A stretch of 64,000 bases of DNA, taken from assembly GCA_963555705.1 (NCBI GenBank), contig OY743172.1:26845446-26909445 (forward strand), read 5' to 3'. This stretch comes from Ligustrum vulgare (lineage: Eukaryota > Streptophyta > Magnoliopsida > Lamiales > Oleaceae). The position numbers and the translations under genes are program-made. This document shows, in pieces, positions 54,417 to 64,000 of the stretch. Positions within the stretch are counted from its first letter, which is position 1; every line of letters begins with the position of its first letter. Below the pieces are notes generated by a model. The model worked only from the letters and a program-made list of their open reading frames with translations, did not search any database and was not told the DNA's origin.

Positions 54417-54623
54417 AAAAAAAAAAGGTTGAACCCCAACCTTAGGGGCCCCTACCTGTCCTGTCCTGGACTTTTGTGAAGGATGTAAATTGCAGGTTAT
54501 GTCTCCCAGAGTGTAGGGTGAGGGCTTACCTTTTAACTTGATAAGGGCCGGAGAACCCCTGACCAAATGAGGCTGGTTTTTAAACCATTCTCCCTTTCAC
54601 CGTTGGGAGATGTGCCTGGGGGC
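54417..54623 (-). mobile_element. SINE-like insertion, 207 bp, 15-bp TSD
   Basis: The 15-bp direct repeat ACAAACAATAAAGAA is at 54402-54416 and 54624-54638, typical of LINE-machinery insertions. Read on the minus strand the insert ends in a run of T after GGGTTCAACC. Pol III A and B boxes are not convincing. It interrupts the outer LTR. Confidence 0.6.
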
Positions 54624-55349
54624 ACAAACAATAAAGAATCGGAAGACAAAGGGGGTCCAAGAAGAGAAGAAGAATTGGAGGGCAAAGAAATCAATATTTA
54701 TTTGACGCTGGATGTGTATAAGTTGATAACAAACGATAAGAAACCGGAAGAGGAAGGGGTCCAAGAAGAGAAAAGAGTTGGAGAGCAAATAAATCAATAT
54801 TTATTCATATATTCCGGTTTAAAATTACAGTGAATAATCCCTCTATTTGTAGGGCAAGAAATTGAAAGAAACTGAAATTAAATGAACTTCTAATACTATA
54901 GAACTTTATCAAAACATTAAACTAATCTAATCTAATTAAACAACAAATTTGAAATAGAACTCTTGTTATAAAATTCCAATTAAACTCTATCTTTATTATT
55001 TATCTTTATCTCCATCATTTCTCATCAGTTGAGAGAACTTGACTCCGACGAGTTAGGATAGAACTTCATATTCCAAGGAGGTCGATCTTTTGTTTTGACC
55101 AAATTCATGTACTGAACATTGGATAACATTATTTGGCTGAACTCAGCCCAAGGAGGGCAATCTTTCTTAAAAACCAAATAACGAAATTGATCACTTGATG
55201 AAAGTTGAAATTGGGAATCATCTCCATTAATATGATCTAATCAAGGGGATGATCTCTTCGTTTAACCAAGCAAAGATATGAAATTTCAAGTAACAAATTC
55301 TCGTACAACTCATCATTAGAATCTTTGACTGGTTGTGCATAATGAGGAG

Positions 55350-56998
55350 CAGAGGTGGTCCTAAGGGTGTGCGGGTGGTGTGATCGCACAGGCCTCAACA
55401 CTATAGGGGCATAAAAAAAAATTATTATAGGGTATTCAAAGGAAAAAAAAAATTGATTAGAGGGGCACAAAAAAATATTTTATAAGGCACAAAAAAATTT
55501 TATGTTAATTTTCCTTCAAAAAAAATATGTTAATACAAATTTTAAAATTTTTCTTAGTTTATAATTTTGGAATAGTTTTATTATAAAATAAGGAGACCTT
55601 TCACTTTCCATAATTGAGCCGTCCAACATTCCTTTTCTTCATTCTAATTTCGTGTTTGCCGATTGCTTTCATTTTCCTTCCATTCCCATTATCAATTTAC
55701 CATTTAGCTACGTAGTCCCCCCAATGTCCAAATTTTAATAAGTGATCTCGACTTCTTTGTTCATTAAATCATTTCATTTTTCATTGCTTTTGCATTTGCT
55801 CCACTTTTGAGTTCCCGATTCAGGTTAAAAGAAAAAATATCAAATACGCGTTTTATTTCTAAGTTCTAATTTTAATTGAATTGTATTAGTTATTATAATA
55901 TTTTCATTTTACGTTTCTATATTCTAAATTCCAATTTTGGTCCACTTAATGTTGTTCTCTTTTTTTTCTTGGTTTTAAATTGTTAAAAGGCAGACGGCAG
56001 TGCACTTGTTAAAAGATTCTGCGATTTTATACTTTAATCAAGTGTTATACTACTACTTTTGAGATCTTATTAGGCCAATTATAGCTTTAACTTTTACGGT
56101 TGGCATAAAATTTGAAAATGCATCGTAGAAAACAACAATCGGGATTTGAAAAAAGAAAGAAAAAAAATAAAAAATTGAGGAGTTGATAGAATCTCAAAAA
56201 GGTGCTCTTGACAAATTTGTTATTAAAGAAGCCAAAAATGTAGATCAAGTGCTTGAAAATGATAAAAATAAAAGAAATGAAAATGAAGATGTTGAGAAAG
56301 AATTGATACTTAATGAAAACGATAAAAATGAACATGTTGATGATGAAATTCCTGAGGAAAATGACATTAATGAAGAAGTAGATGGTTTACTTTATGATAG
56401 TTCCATTCCCCTCAACATTTATGACCCAAGAATTTCGGATAATCTTGACCAAAAATCTAGAGAAAGAAGTTTTTCAAAATTGAAATTATTGAAATCTTAT
56501 TTGTGTTCAATCATGTCATAAGAAAGATTGAATGAACTAGCTTTGATATCTATTGAATAAGATTTGCTAGAAAATATTGATTACAAAAGTTTAATTAGTA
56601 AGTTTGCTTCAAGAAATGCGAGAAGAAATATTTTTACATGATTGTTGTATTTCGAGGATTATTTGTAGTTTTTTTTTGTTTTTTATTCTAGGGTTTGTTC
56701 ATGTGGAGTTGTACAAAAGTGGTTAGTGGTTTGGACAATGCTTTATTGAAGAACAATGCATTATTTATTTTTTATTTTTGGAAATGGAGAACAATGCATT
56801 TTCAGAAGTTTTGAAATTTATTTATTCTTTTCTTTTTAATGAAGAGAAAAATTAACAATTATTTAAATGTCACATTTTGCAATAAAATATTAGTATTGAA
56901 TTATATAATTTAATATTTCTTAATACGTTTCTAAGTTAAATGAAGGGGCACAATTTTAAATTGTCGCACAGGCACCCAAAATCTCAAAGCCGGCTCTT
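55350..56998. mobile_element. Internally deleted hAT transposon, 1649 bp
   Basis: Termini CAGAGGTGGTCCTAAG left and AAGAGCCGGCTTTGAG inward from the right are imperfect inverted repeats with shared subterminal GCACAGGC motifs. The 8-bp flanks ATGAGGAG (55342-55349) and ATGAGTAC (56999-57006) match at 6 of 8. It carries the broken transposase derivative at 56130-56640. Confidence 0.7.
56130..56640 (+). pseudogene. hAT transposase derivative: N- and C-terminal parts fused by deletion
   Basis: The frame through 56183-56521 includes LIESQKGALDKFV, an acidic Asn/Asp/Glu-rich linker and PLNIYDPRISDNLD (as before the TTF-type zinc finger of zinc-finger MYM-like hAT proteins). Right after the TAA at 56519 it continues ERLNELALISIE, stop, DLLENIDYKSLISKFASRNARR, the C-terminal dimerisation tail of the same family. 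The DDE domain in between is missing, so it is a deletion derivative. Non-functional. Confidence 0.7.
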
Positions 56999-57761
56999 AT
57001 GAGTACAAGGAACTAAGAAAAAAATGATTGAAACATCAAAGGCTCGAACGGGCCCCGATGAGGAAACAATTCTTTTACATTTAAAATATAACATTCATTT
57101 AAGTATAATGGCTATTCAAATTGATTATCTTTATAAGAATGTTCAAAAATTCGTTTCTTAACGTGTTTAGGAAACAGAGTCAATGAAACACGTAATAAAG
57201 CATAATATTAACATTAAAATCTCCTAGCTTATAGTGCACATCGAAAATAATTTAAAAAATTTATGGGATTTGTGTAAGTGTAGGAGTTGTTATAAAAGTT
57301 TAACATGATTTTTTTTCAAAAAACAATGCAATGAAATCAATTTTTTTTTAAATAAAATTTGACAAGCCAAAACATTGAAATAAAAGCATACTTCAAACAT
57401 AAATGAAATTGGTACCTTATGAGACTTAAAAGGAGTCAAACGATATCTCAATCATGATTTTCAACCTGGCACGATTGCAATGGAAGAGCAACAATTGATT
57501 CGTTTGAGCTTCTATGACAAAAGAAGGAGGTTCATAATGGAATAGCTGTTGGTCGGTGAATAGTTTCGACTTTCTTTTGTTTTTGGGAATTTTGTTTTTT
57601 GTTTTTTGTGGGAACTAAACTAGGAAAAATTGTTGCTCTTGCTACTATACGAATTTTTGTATTTGTGTTGTTCAAAGGGTTTTTTGTGTATGGAAGAATT
57701 TTTGGATTTTGGATGAGTGGTTCAAGGTTGCGATGTGTTTATAGAATGTAGAAAACGATTA

Positions 57762-58230
57762 GGTTGTGTTTGATTGGTGTCATTTTCCATGCAATTTTTC
57801 CTTCTCTTTGTGTTTGATTATACAAAAATTGTTTGGAATTCAAATTCCACTTTGATGGGCACTTGACCCATTTTCCTCCAATTTTCTTGCCAAAAGGGTA
57901 GGTTTTCTTTTCTAGGTAACTTGGAAAATGGTTTGTGCTGCGTTTGATCAATTTTGTTATTGTTAATTGATTTATTTTTTTTTCAAAAATTAACAATATT
58001 ATTATCAAGTACAAATTTGAAAAAAATAAAAAAAATATTCTTTTATTAAAATAGTTAAATTTTAGTTTATTTGTCATGGAAAATAATGTCAATCAAACAA
58101 CAAAAGTTGAAAAATTCTCCACTTTTTTCACCTAGAAAATTAAATCAATCAAACGCACTAAACTTCCAATTCTCAAGAATTCAATTCTCTGGAATTCATT
58201 TTCTTTCCACCCTCGCTATCAAACGCACCT
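57762..58230. mobile_element. Tourist-like MITE, about 470 bp
   Basis: Left GGTTGTGTTTGATTGG after TTA; right end reads inward AGGTGCGTTTGATAGCG and is followed by TTA. Terminal sequence resembles the MITE at 44361-44595. Internal TTTTCC/GGAAAA-rich inverted segments. Right boundary uncertain by a base. Confidence 0.65.
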
Positions 58231-58849
58231 TTAGTAATTTTTTTTTTGGAGGAGTTGTAGGTCAGAGGAGAATGAATTGCTCTAATATCAAATTGACGCA
58301 TGATTTTTATAAGTTGATAACAAACAATAAGGAACCGGAAGAGAAGGGGGTCCAAGAAGAGAATAAAAATTTGAGAGTAAAGAATTCAATGTTTATTCAT
58401 ATAATCCGATTGAAAATTATAACGAATGATCCCTTTATTTATAGAGCACGAAATTGAAAAAAACTGAAATTAAACGAACTTCTAATACTGAAGAACTTTA
58501 TTAAAACATTAAATTAATCTAATCTAATTAAATAACTATTTGAAATAGAACTCTTGTTATAAAATCCTAATTAAACTCTATCTTATCATTTATCTATGTC
58601 CTATCTCTATCTCCATCATTATTCATATAATATGGTTGAAAATTACAATGAATAATCCCTCTATTTATAGGGCAAGAAATTGAAAGAAACTGAAATTAAA
58701 TGAACTTCTAATACCATAGAACTTTATCAAAACATTAAACTAATTTGATATAATTAAATTAAACATTTGAAATAGAACTCTTGTTATAAATCCTAATTAA
58801 AATCTATATTTATTATTTATCTTTATCCTATCTCTATCTTCATCAACTC

Positions 58850-59180
58850 CTCTTGAGGTTGACTTATGACTTCTCAGCTGGAAGAGCATGAAACACATGC
58901 TTAAACTGATCTAAATTGTCGCTATTCAATCAATTAGTAATGACAATATCATCAAATAGGTAAGAAGTTTCGAATAAATGGACGCAACACACATGTCATC
59001 ATTCATGAAAGTACTAGGAGCATTAGTCGTTGGACGAGGTATAAATAATGACTTATGCAAGCCATCCAAATTATTAAAGGCTATTTTCCATTCATCTCCC
59101 AATTTAATCCTAATTTATCGTTATCAACCATGCAAGCCTACATTGGAGAATAATGCATAACCAGCTACCCTATCCAACAT
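58850..59180 (-). pseudogene. Ty3/gypsy reverse transcriptase fragment
   Basis: The minus-strand reading has KLGDEWK, AFNNLDGLHKSLF, TTNAPSTFMN, then YLFDDIVI (the F/Y-x-D-D catalytic box) and FKHVFHALPAEK, in the canonical RT order. Frame changes and stops occur (TAA in place of a codon after AEKS). It sits directly against the LTR end at 58845, so the remainder of pol (RNase H, integrase) is deleted. Confidence 0.75.
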
Positions 59181-61237
59181 ATCTTCAGGCATATGAATTG
59201 AAAACCTATATTGAATTATGATATTGTTGATGGATTTGCTGCTCACATATTCTCCAAGATCATTTTTTCTTATGAGTGAATTAAACTTGCATAAAATGAC
59301 GATTAAGGCTGTTGTGAATGAACATTTTAGCTTGAGTTTCTTGACTTACCTAATCAACTCTAGTTTGTGACGTGGCTTGAAAGCTGATGTTCCTGAAATG
59401 TTTATGTGGGTGTGGATAAGGATCCAACCTTGGCTACACTTTGTTACAGGCAAGCATGGAATGTTGTGTCTGGACTACCTTTTGAGGATTGGGAGGTTAG
59501 CAATTACATCCTTGTCTCCGAATGTTGTATGGACATCTTTTACAGCTATTGCTAATGGTAATGCCGTAATGGTGATGCATTATTAATATTTAGGCAAATG
59601 GATTTGAGGTGGGGACATCTGTTCCTTTGAAAAAATCAGCTCACGAGGAATTCTGTACTGGTGATAATTGAGAAACACTAGGTGCTTGCTTTTGCATAAT
59701 TTCCAACAGGGGCAAAGAAGCCCAGACTGAACTGGTTTCAGATTGGTATTTCTATGTATAAGGGGAGAGCCAAGGAGACTAGAATCATATAGTTCTCCTT
59801 CGGTTCAGTTTGGTTCTATACTATAATCAATTTTCGTTGTCCCGGATATCATGTAGCCACAAACTCGCAATACAACTGTGAAATTGAGGAATAAAAAGGT
59901 AAAAGAAAATGTTAAATACAATTTGAAGTATCATTTTTTTTAAGAAAAGGGAAAATAAAAATAAAAATATAAAAGTAATACTTGATTTTGGTTCAATAAA
60001 ATGGGAACTGCAATATTCTGAAACTTGATTCCCAGCCTGAAAAGGTAAGAAAATCAAGAAGGACTGGTTTGTCTGGTTCTTGCCTTAGAAAAATAAAAAT
60101 CATTTATTTTAGTGAAACCAATCCAAACCAGATGGTTTGGTTCGGTTCCAATCCAGTCCAACTGGTTCTAGGAATTTATGCCCACCCCTAGGTGCCAGAG
60201 TATGAGGACATTTCTATTCTGTGATGATGGAATAACTTATGTGATACTGAGGTGGTTGCGGTCTCTAAAGAAAAATGATTGATAGCAACCCCTTAAGGTC
60301 AACTATGAAAGAAAAGGTTGACAAAGTCCTAAACTATCCTTGAGGTAAAACTTGATTCGGCCAAACCGGCAATTCTGTAGTTTAGGTTATATATGATAAT
60401 TTGGTAACACAAGTTCTTTCGATATTTTTTTCTGATTGTTGGTGCTTTTGTTGTCACCTTTGGCCAAATCCTTGGTCAAGTAGAAGTTTCTCAATTAAGT
60501 TTTTTCCTTTCCTTCTTGGTCATTGTTATAGTAGAGTTAGGATATCTAGACTTACATAGATGCAAATGCAATCTCGTTGAATCTGAAGTTGAAATGGAAT
60601 GAATCTTCTCTGCACGTTTTGCAACTTGGTGGAGAAATTTCATTGCTGAGTGAGACTCTTTGAAGACTTTGGGGAGATTTAAGGTTTCCTTTCTCTATTT
60701 TCTTTCGCTTTGTCCTTTCCTGATTTATTTTCTTTATTAATGTTGCTTGCTCTCTGATTCACCACCGTTAATTTTCTTATCAAATGACTGTCCTGTATAG
60801 AAGGACAATTTGGAAAGCTGTTAAACCATACCTGCTGCTTTTTTGGTTGTCGTTGTGGATGGAGAGAAGTGAAGGAACTTTTGACCAAGTGGAGTAATCT
60901 TTGACTTGACTCTTGACTTTTAAGGTCTACATTTTTAACCAAAGTGCGTAGTTTATTTTTCTTATTAGGTTTCTTGGAATTATGTTTGGCTTGTATAGAT
61001 GGACACATAATCTGTATTTTCAGATAGGTCACCCCTTAATGCCGACTTAGGGAATTAATTTTCACTGATACTAATGAAAAATGCTAGCGGATGATCAAAT
61101 TAGATTTTACCTATTTGATTTACTTGAGCCCCATGTTGGACTTGATTAAATGACAGTACTCAATAGAATTTCAGACTATGTTGGCTTACATTCTCTAAAG
61201 TAAGCATTTGTTTTTTTAACATTGTTTCAAACTGCAG
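59181..61237. other. Rest of RBR intron 1
   Basis: No family recognised. A plus-strand stretch at about 59410-59545 reads DPTLATLCYRQAWNVV and GLPFEDWEVSNYI without stops and looks coding-like, but I cannot name it. The open frame 60679-61032 (minus) is Lys/Asn-rich and unconvincing. Confidence 0.4.
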
Positions 61238-62010
61238 GTAACAGGCCAATGGACGCCCAAAAGTCCAAAGGTCAAAGCAATGGTCAACCAACTGGCTCTC
61301 CTTAGAGACAAATTTTTGTACTGCCAGCCATCTATTGTGGCCCAAAATGATATTAAGTTTGCATTTAAACTTGCAAGAGAAGCAATAGTTTCTCAGGTGA
61401 ACAATTCTGCAGATTCTAGTGGTCTGATCAATTCATTAGAGAGTTGTGTAATTTGTTTAGAGGACAAAAATGTTGATCAGATTTTTTCAGTCGATGACTG
61501 TATGCATCGTTATTGCTTCTCCTGTATGAAACAACATGTAGAAGTGAAGTTGCTTCATGGGATGCTTCCTAAATGCCCGCATGAAGACTGTAATTCTGAA
61601 CTGAAAATCGATAGTTGTAGTAAATTCTTAACACCTAGACTGATGGAAATTATGAGTCAGCACATTAAGGAGAATGAGATTCCTGTTTCGGAGAAAGTCT
61701 ATTGCCCTTATCCTAAATGTTCTGCTTTAATGTCGAAAAAGGAAGTTCTAGAATCTTCAAAAAGTACCTTTATTAGAGCAGAAATATCTGGTGCCAGAAA
61801 ATGCTTAAAATGCAAAGGTCACTTCTGCATCAACTGCAAAGTACCCTGGCACTCGAACATGTCTTGCTATGATTTCAAGAAGAGAAATCCTTATCCCCCA
61901 GCAGAGGATGTAAAGTTGAAGAATTTGGCAGCAACACGTATGTGGCGCCAATGTGTCAAGTGCAACCATATGATTGAACTAGCTGCAGGGTGCTTCCATA
62001 TGACTTGCAG
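61238..62010 (+). CDS. RNase H-like/RBR E3 ubiquitin ligase, exon 2
   Basis: It follows a CTGCAG acceptor and opens VTGQWTPKSPKVKAMV, continuing the RNase H-like tail. RING1 is CVICLED...CMHRYCFSCMKQH...CPHEDC (about 61445-61610). The IBR is YCPYPKC...CLKCKGHFCINC...WHSNMSC (about 61700-61870). RING2 begins CVKCNHMIELAAGCFHMTC, ending at the AG|GTACCT donor at 62010. In RBR ligases the Cys in the HMTC position accepts ubiquitin from RING1-bound E2 as a thioester. The exon therefore contains the catalytic Cys but not the last zinc ligands, which must be in a later exon not found up to 64000. 773 bases, ending in phase 2. Confidence 0.92.
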
Positions 62011-63728
62011 GTACCTGTATATTTATTCTAGTTAGCTTCACAATTATTTTTGGCATTCGATATTAATTACCATGTCTCAGTTTTATGGAATATATCTTCA
62101 ACTAGGAATTTTTTTTCTCACTACAATTTTTGGCCGTGTTCTTCCTCGGAAAAAATTCTTTAGGTAATTACCATTAGAAGTAGGAATAGCAGATGACCAG
62201 TTTGGCCCGAAAATTTATTGGACCCATCAGCCCTGCTAGCAACCATGTTGAACTCAGCTTCTTCCATCCATATGTCACCCATCCTACCCCCGCCCTGAAC
62301 CTTCCCCTATTGGGCAAGACCCTCTCTTCGCCCCATTTTGTTTAAGAATCTGAAATGATATCTAGTTTCAGTAAAATTGTTCATAAAACATAATTCCTGG
62401 CCAGGCTCTATAAATTAAAATTGTTGGGTTTTATCTTTTTCAGACATATGAACTTTAACTGCATTCCGTAACTTAAAACTGTTGCTATATGGAATCATAG
62501 ATAAACCATTTCCGAGTCAGCATGAATATGAGATCAGAGACAACGCAGACTCGTACCCAATATAAAACCATTCAGGAACTCGGAGTCATTCTCTTGGATC
62601 CTGTCCTCTTCATCATAGATGATCTGCTTTAATCTTTGGTCACCAGCTATTGGAGACCCCATTTCTACAGAATTTAAAGACCACATTGTTCTGCAAACAT
62701 CTGATTCCTCATATTGATTAAACCATTTTTATGACCTTCAAAAGAGTGTTTCAATAAGCAAAGTGGTGCTAAAGATGGCTTACAAGATACTAATAAAAAT
62801 GGATTTTTTTATGAAGCAATCAACTATAACTTTACCTAAGTTTAAAGAATTAGTCATGACAACTAAATCATGGAAAAAACTTTAGTATTTTAAAACTAAA
62901 TGTAGCCTTAGAAAAGAAAACTGTAACAAATCTTCATCTGCTTTCCCCGTGAGTGTTGTAGGATAACTCAGATAAACCACCAATTGTTGAACTAGTATCT
63001 GAATAGAGGAACAAGTAAGCTGAGCTTGCACTTCATGTTCTATGCATTATAAAGAAACATAACTAGAATTAAAAAGTTCAATTACCAATCTGTCACTAGT
63101 AATAACTACAGATTCAAATGCTACCACTGAAACATTAGTAAAATATCTGTAAACATCCAAAAAGTAGGATCATTGCATTTATTTTCCACGATCTTAATTC
63201 ATCAAAATGAGAAGTTCATGTTAACACATTAATATTTTAAGCCAAAAGGGGTCATACTTGGTAGAGGATTGGCCTCATCATCAAATGCGTTAATAAATTT
63301 ACACAAGAAGGTGAAGGATGTAATTGCAGGAGTTCCTTCCCTGCTAATATTGATTTCCAGAGCTACTCTTTGGATCATCTTTGGACTGATATCATTCTGC
63401 AGAAGCAACACTAATGAATTTAGGTTGAGCTTGAGTTTGATCACAGGTCGTATCATCTGCCACTACACCCACATGAGATGAACGAGTATCCATATATTGC
63501 TGATTTCCAACAACTTTCTGGTCATACTTCTGATCATTATATCTGGACTCCTTACTTAATCATCTAGTTGCCATTTAATTTTTCAATCCATGGAAAATAG
63601 TCAAATACAATGTTTAAGCACAATAAAAAGGACTAGAAACATCTCAGTTAGTTATTTAAATAACTTGTCGAAGAACACCACAACTAGTACCTTTTGTTCC
63701 TTGTGGCAAAGAACACCCAGAAGTTTTA
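62011..63728. other. Sequence after RBR exon 2 (intron 2 start)
   Basis: No further RBR exon (the CGYEFCYTC type RING2 remainder) was seen. A minus-strand frame at 63456-63229 (ISPKMIQRVALEINISREG) is uninterrupted for 75 codons and may belong to the LTR element entering from the right; not recognised. Confidence 0.4.
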
Positions 63729-63777
63729 GCCATGATTGAGATTTGGTCAGAGGACTAAAGCAAGCTTTGATACCAAT

Positions 63778-64000
63778 TGACGCAACATGGTACGTAGAAA
63801 CAGAAGAGAGGAGGAAGAGGGAAAGTGAGAAGATTTGGAGGAGAAAGTATTATATTCAATGTTCAATTCAAATAAATTGCTTATAGTCAAAATTTCAATA
63901 ACTATAAATGGAAATTTCTTATGCCAAAGAGTCAAGGGAGGAGAACGAATCAAATGTAAGAATTCAAATTAAATTATTTTCCACAAATAAGTGCCAAATA
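63778..64000 (-). mobile_element. LTR element entering from the right, LTR end and primer site
   Basis: On the minus strand an LTR-like end GCGTCA at 63778 is followed by AT and the primer-site motif TGGTATCAAAGC (63775-63764). An ATG at 63733 opens MAKTSGCSLPQGTK, which stops after 25 codons. The LTR continues past the window edge. Family unclear. Confidence 0.55.

Larger units (their letters stand above)
54703..58618 (-). mobile_element. Ty3-type LTR retrotransposon nested in a related LTR
   Basis: Perfect TSD TTATT at 54698-54702 and 58619-58623. LTRs of about 325 bp: 54703-55027 (3' LTR) and 58294-58618 (5' LTR) share TAAGTTGATAACAAAC, GGTCCAAGAAGAGAA, TTATAGGGCA-type and CTAATCTAATTAAA sequence. 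A primer-site-like TTTGATATTAGAGC abuts the right LTR (58280-58293). The interior is mostly replaced by a deleted hAT element (55350-56998) and a Tourist MITE (57762-58230). A short minus-strand frame near 55237-55470 (NDELYENLLLEISYLC) is the only coding trace. Confidence 0.85.
54375..58845 (-). repeat. Outer Ty3-type LTR, split by a younger same-family element
   Basis: The left part 54375-54702 (starts TGATGC) and right part 58619-58845 (ends TTCATCA) join to one LTR when the inner element 54703-58618 and one copy of its TSD are removed. A polypurine-like AAGAGGAGT lies just outside the right end (58846-58855), so this is the 3' LTR of a minus-strand element whose interior extends right. 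Confidence 0.75.
52802..61237 (+). other. Intron 1 of the RBR ligase gene, 8436 bp
   Basis: GTGAGT donor and CTGCAG acceptor, phase 0. Contents: nested Tourist/Stowaway MITEs (53201-53652), nested Ty3-type LTR elements with hAT, Tourist and SINE-like inserts (54375-58845), a Ty3 RT fragment (58846-59180), and unrecognised sequence at 52802-53200, 53653-54370 and 59181-61237. Confidence 0.8.

Noticed and set aside
60679..61032. 117-codon minus-strand frame
   Set aside because: Lys/Asn/Ser-rich, antisense to intron sequence next to the RBR exon, no recognisable motif.

Overview
The window looks like repeat-rich euchromatin of a flowering plant, most likely a eudicot and perhaps an asterid. It is AT-rich and intron-bearing, and full of Ty1/copia and Ty3/gypsy LTR elements, hAT/Tourist/Stowaway/Mutator/Helitron-type transposons and integrated pararetrovirus (Caulimoviridae) sequence. 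No RNA gene, CRISPR array or prokaryotic-type operon was seen. Only two host genes are supported. One is mitochondrial ATP synthase subunit d on the minus strand (exon 1 at 10176-10346, exon 2 at 4545-4626, 5.5-kb intron, later exons not found). The other is an RNase H-like/RBR E3 ubiquitin ligase on the plus strand (exon 1 at 52181-52801, exon 2 at 61238-62010, 8.4-kb intron, last exons not found). Both genes run off the interpretable sequence.

Layout. 1-2334: 5' part of a minus-strand copia element (short LTR, PBS, gag, protease, integrase). 2335-10346: the ATP synthase d gene, whose first intron holds a 3.1-kb gag-only LTR retrotransposon (5610-8693) and a hAT MITE with perfect 8-bp target duplications (8874-9197). 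10480-15992: a decayed minus-strand copia element whose gag/protease part is an array of small hairpins with a conserved TTCNR loop, the most unusual sequence feature here. 17240-18270: GGTCAC-motif and GGT-rich repeats. 18535-23820: a broken petuvirus-like integrated pararetrovirus (movement protein, coat protein, protease, start of reverse transcriptase), carrying an 880-bp solo LTR. 23821-30560: a second, different pararetrovirus in opposite orientation, joined to the first at the start of both reverse transcriptases and split by a 2.6-kb solo LTR that itself holds a hAT MITE.

30827-43113: a large Mutator-like element with a broken transposase (plus) and a convergent Ulp1/DUF1985 protease gene (minus). 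It also carries fragments of at least four host genes: amidase, RuvB-like 2, UBX-domain protein and clathrin heavy chain. 43560-44750: GGT-rich and GTGACC repeats, a Tourist MITE and a (TA)n tract. 44753-48091: an uninterrupted 1112-codon coat-protein/protease frame of the same petuvirus-like lineage, cut at its 3' side by a Helitron-like end. 48066-51960: Helitron-like and duplicated AT-rich sequence. 52181-62010: the RBR ligase gene; its first intron contains nested MITEs, two same-family Ty3 elements one inside the other (TSD TTATT), a SINE-like insert, a deleted hAT transposon and a Ty3 RT fragment. 63778-64000: the start of another minus-strand LTR element.

Functionally this is a nesting record rather than a pathway: host introns act as safe harbours for mobile DNA, and viral, LTR and DNA transposons have inserted into one another. 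Family calls rest on motifs recognised by eye; boundaries marked by TSDs are reliable to the base, others are approximate.
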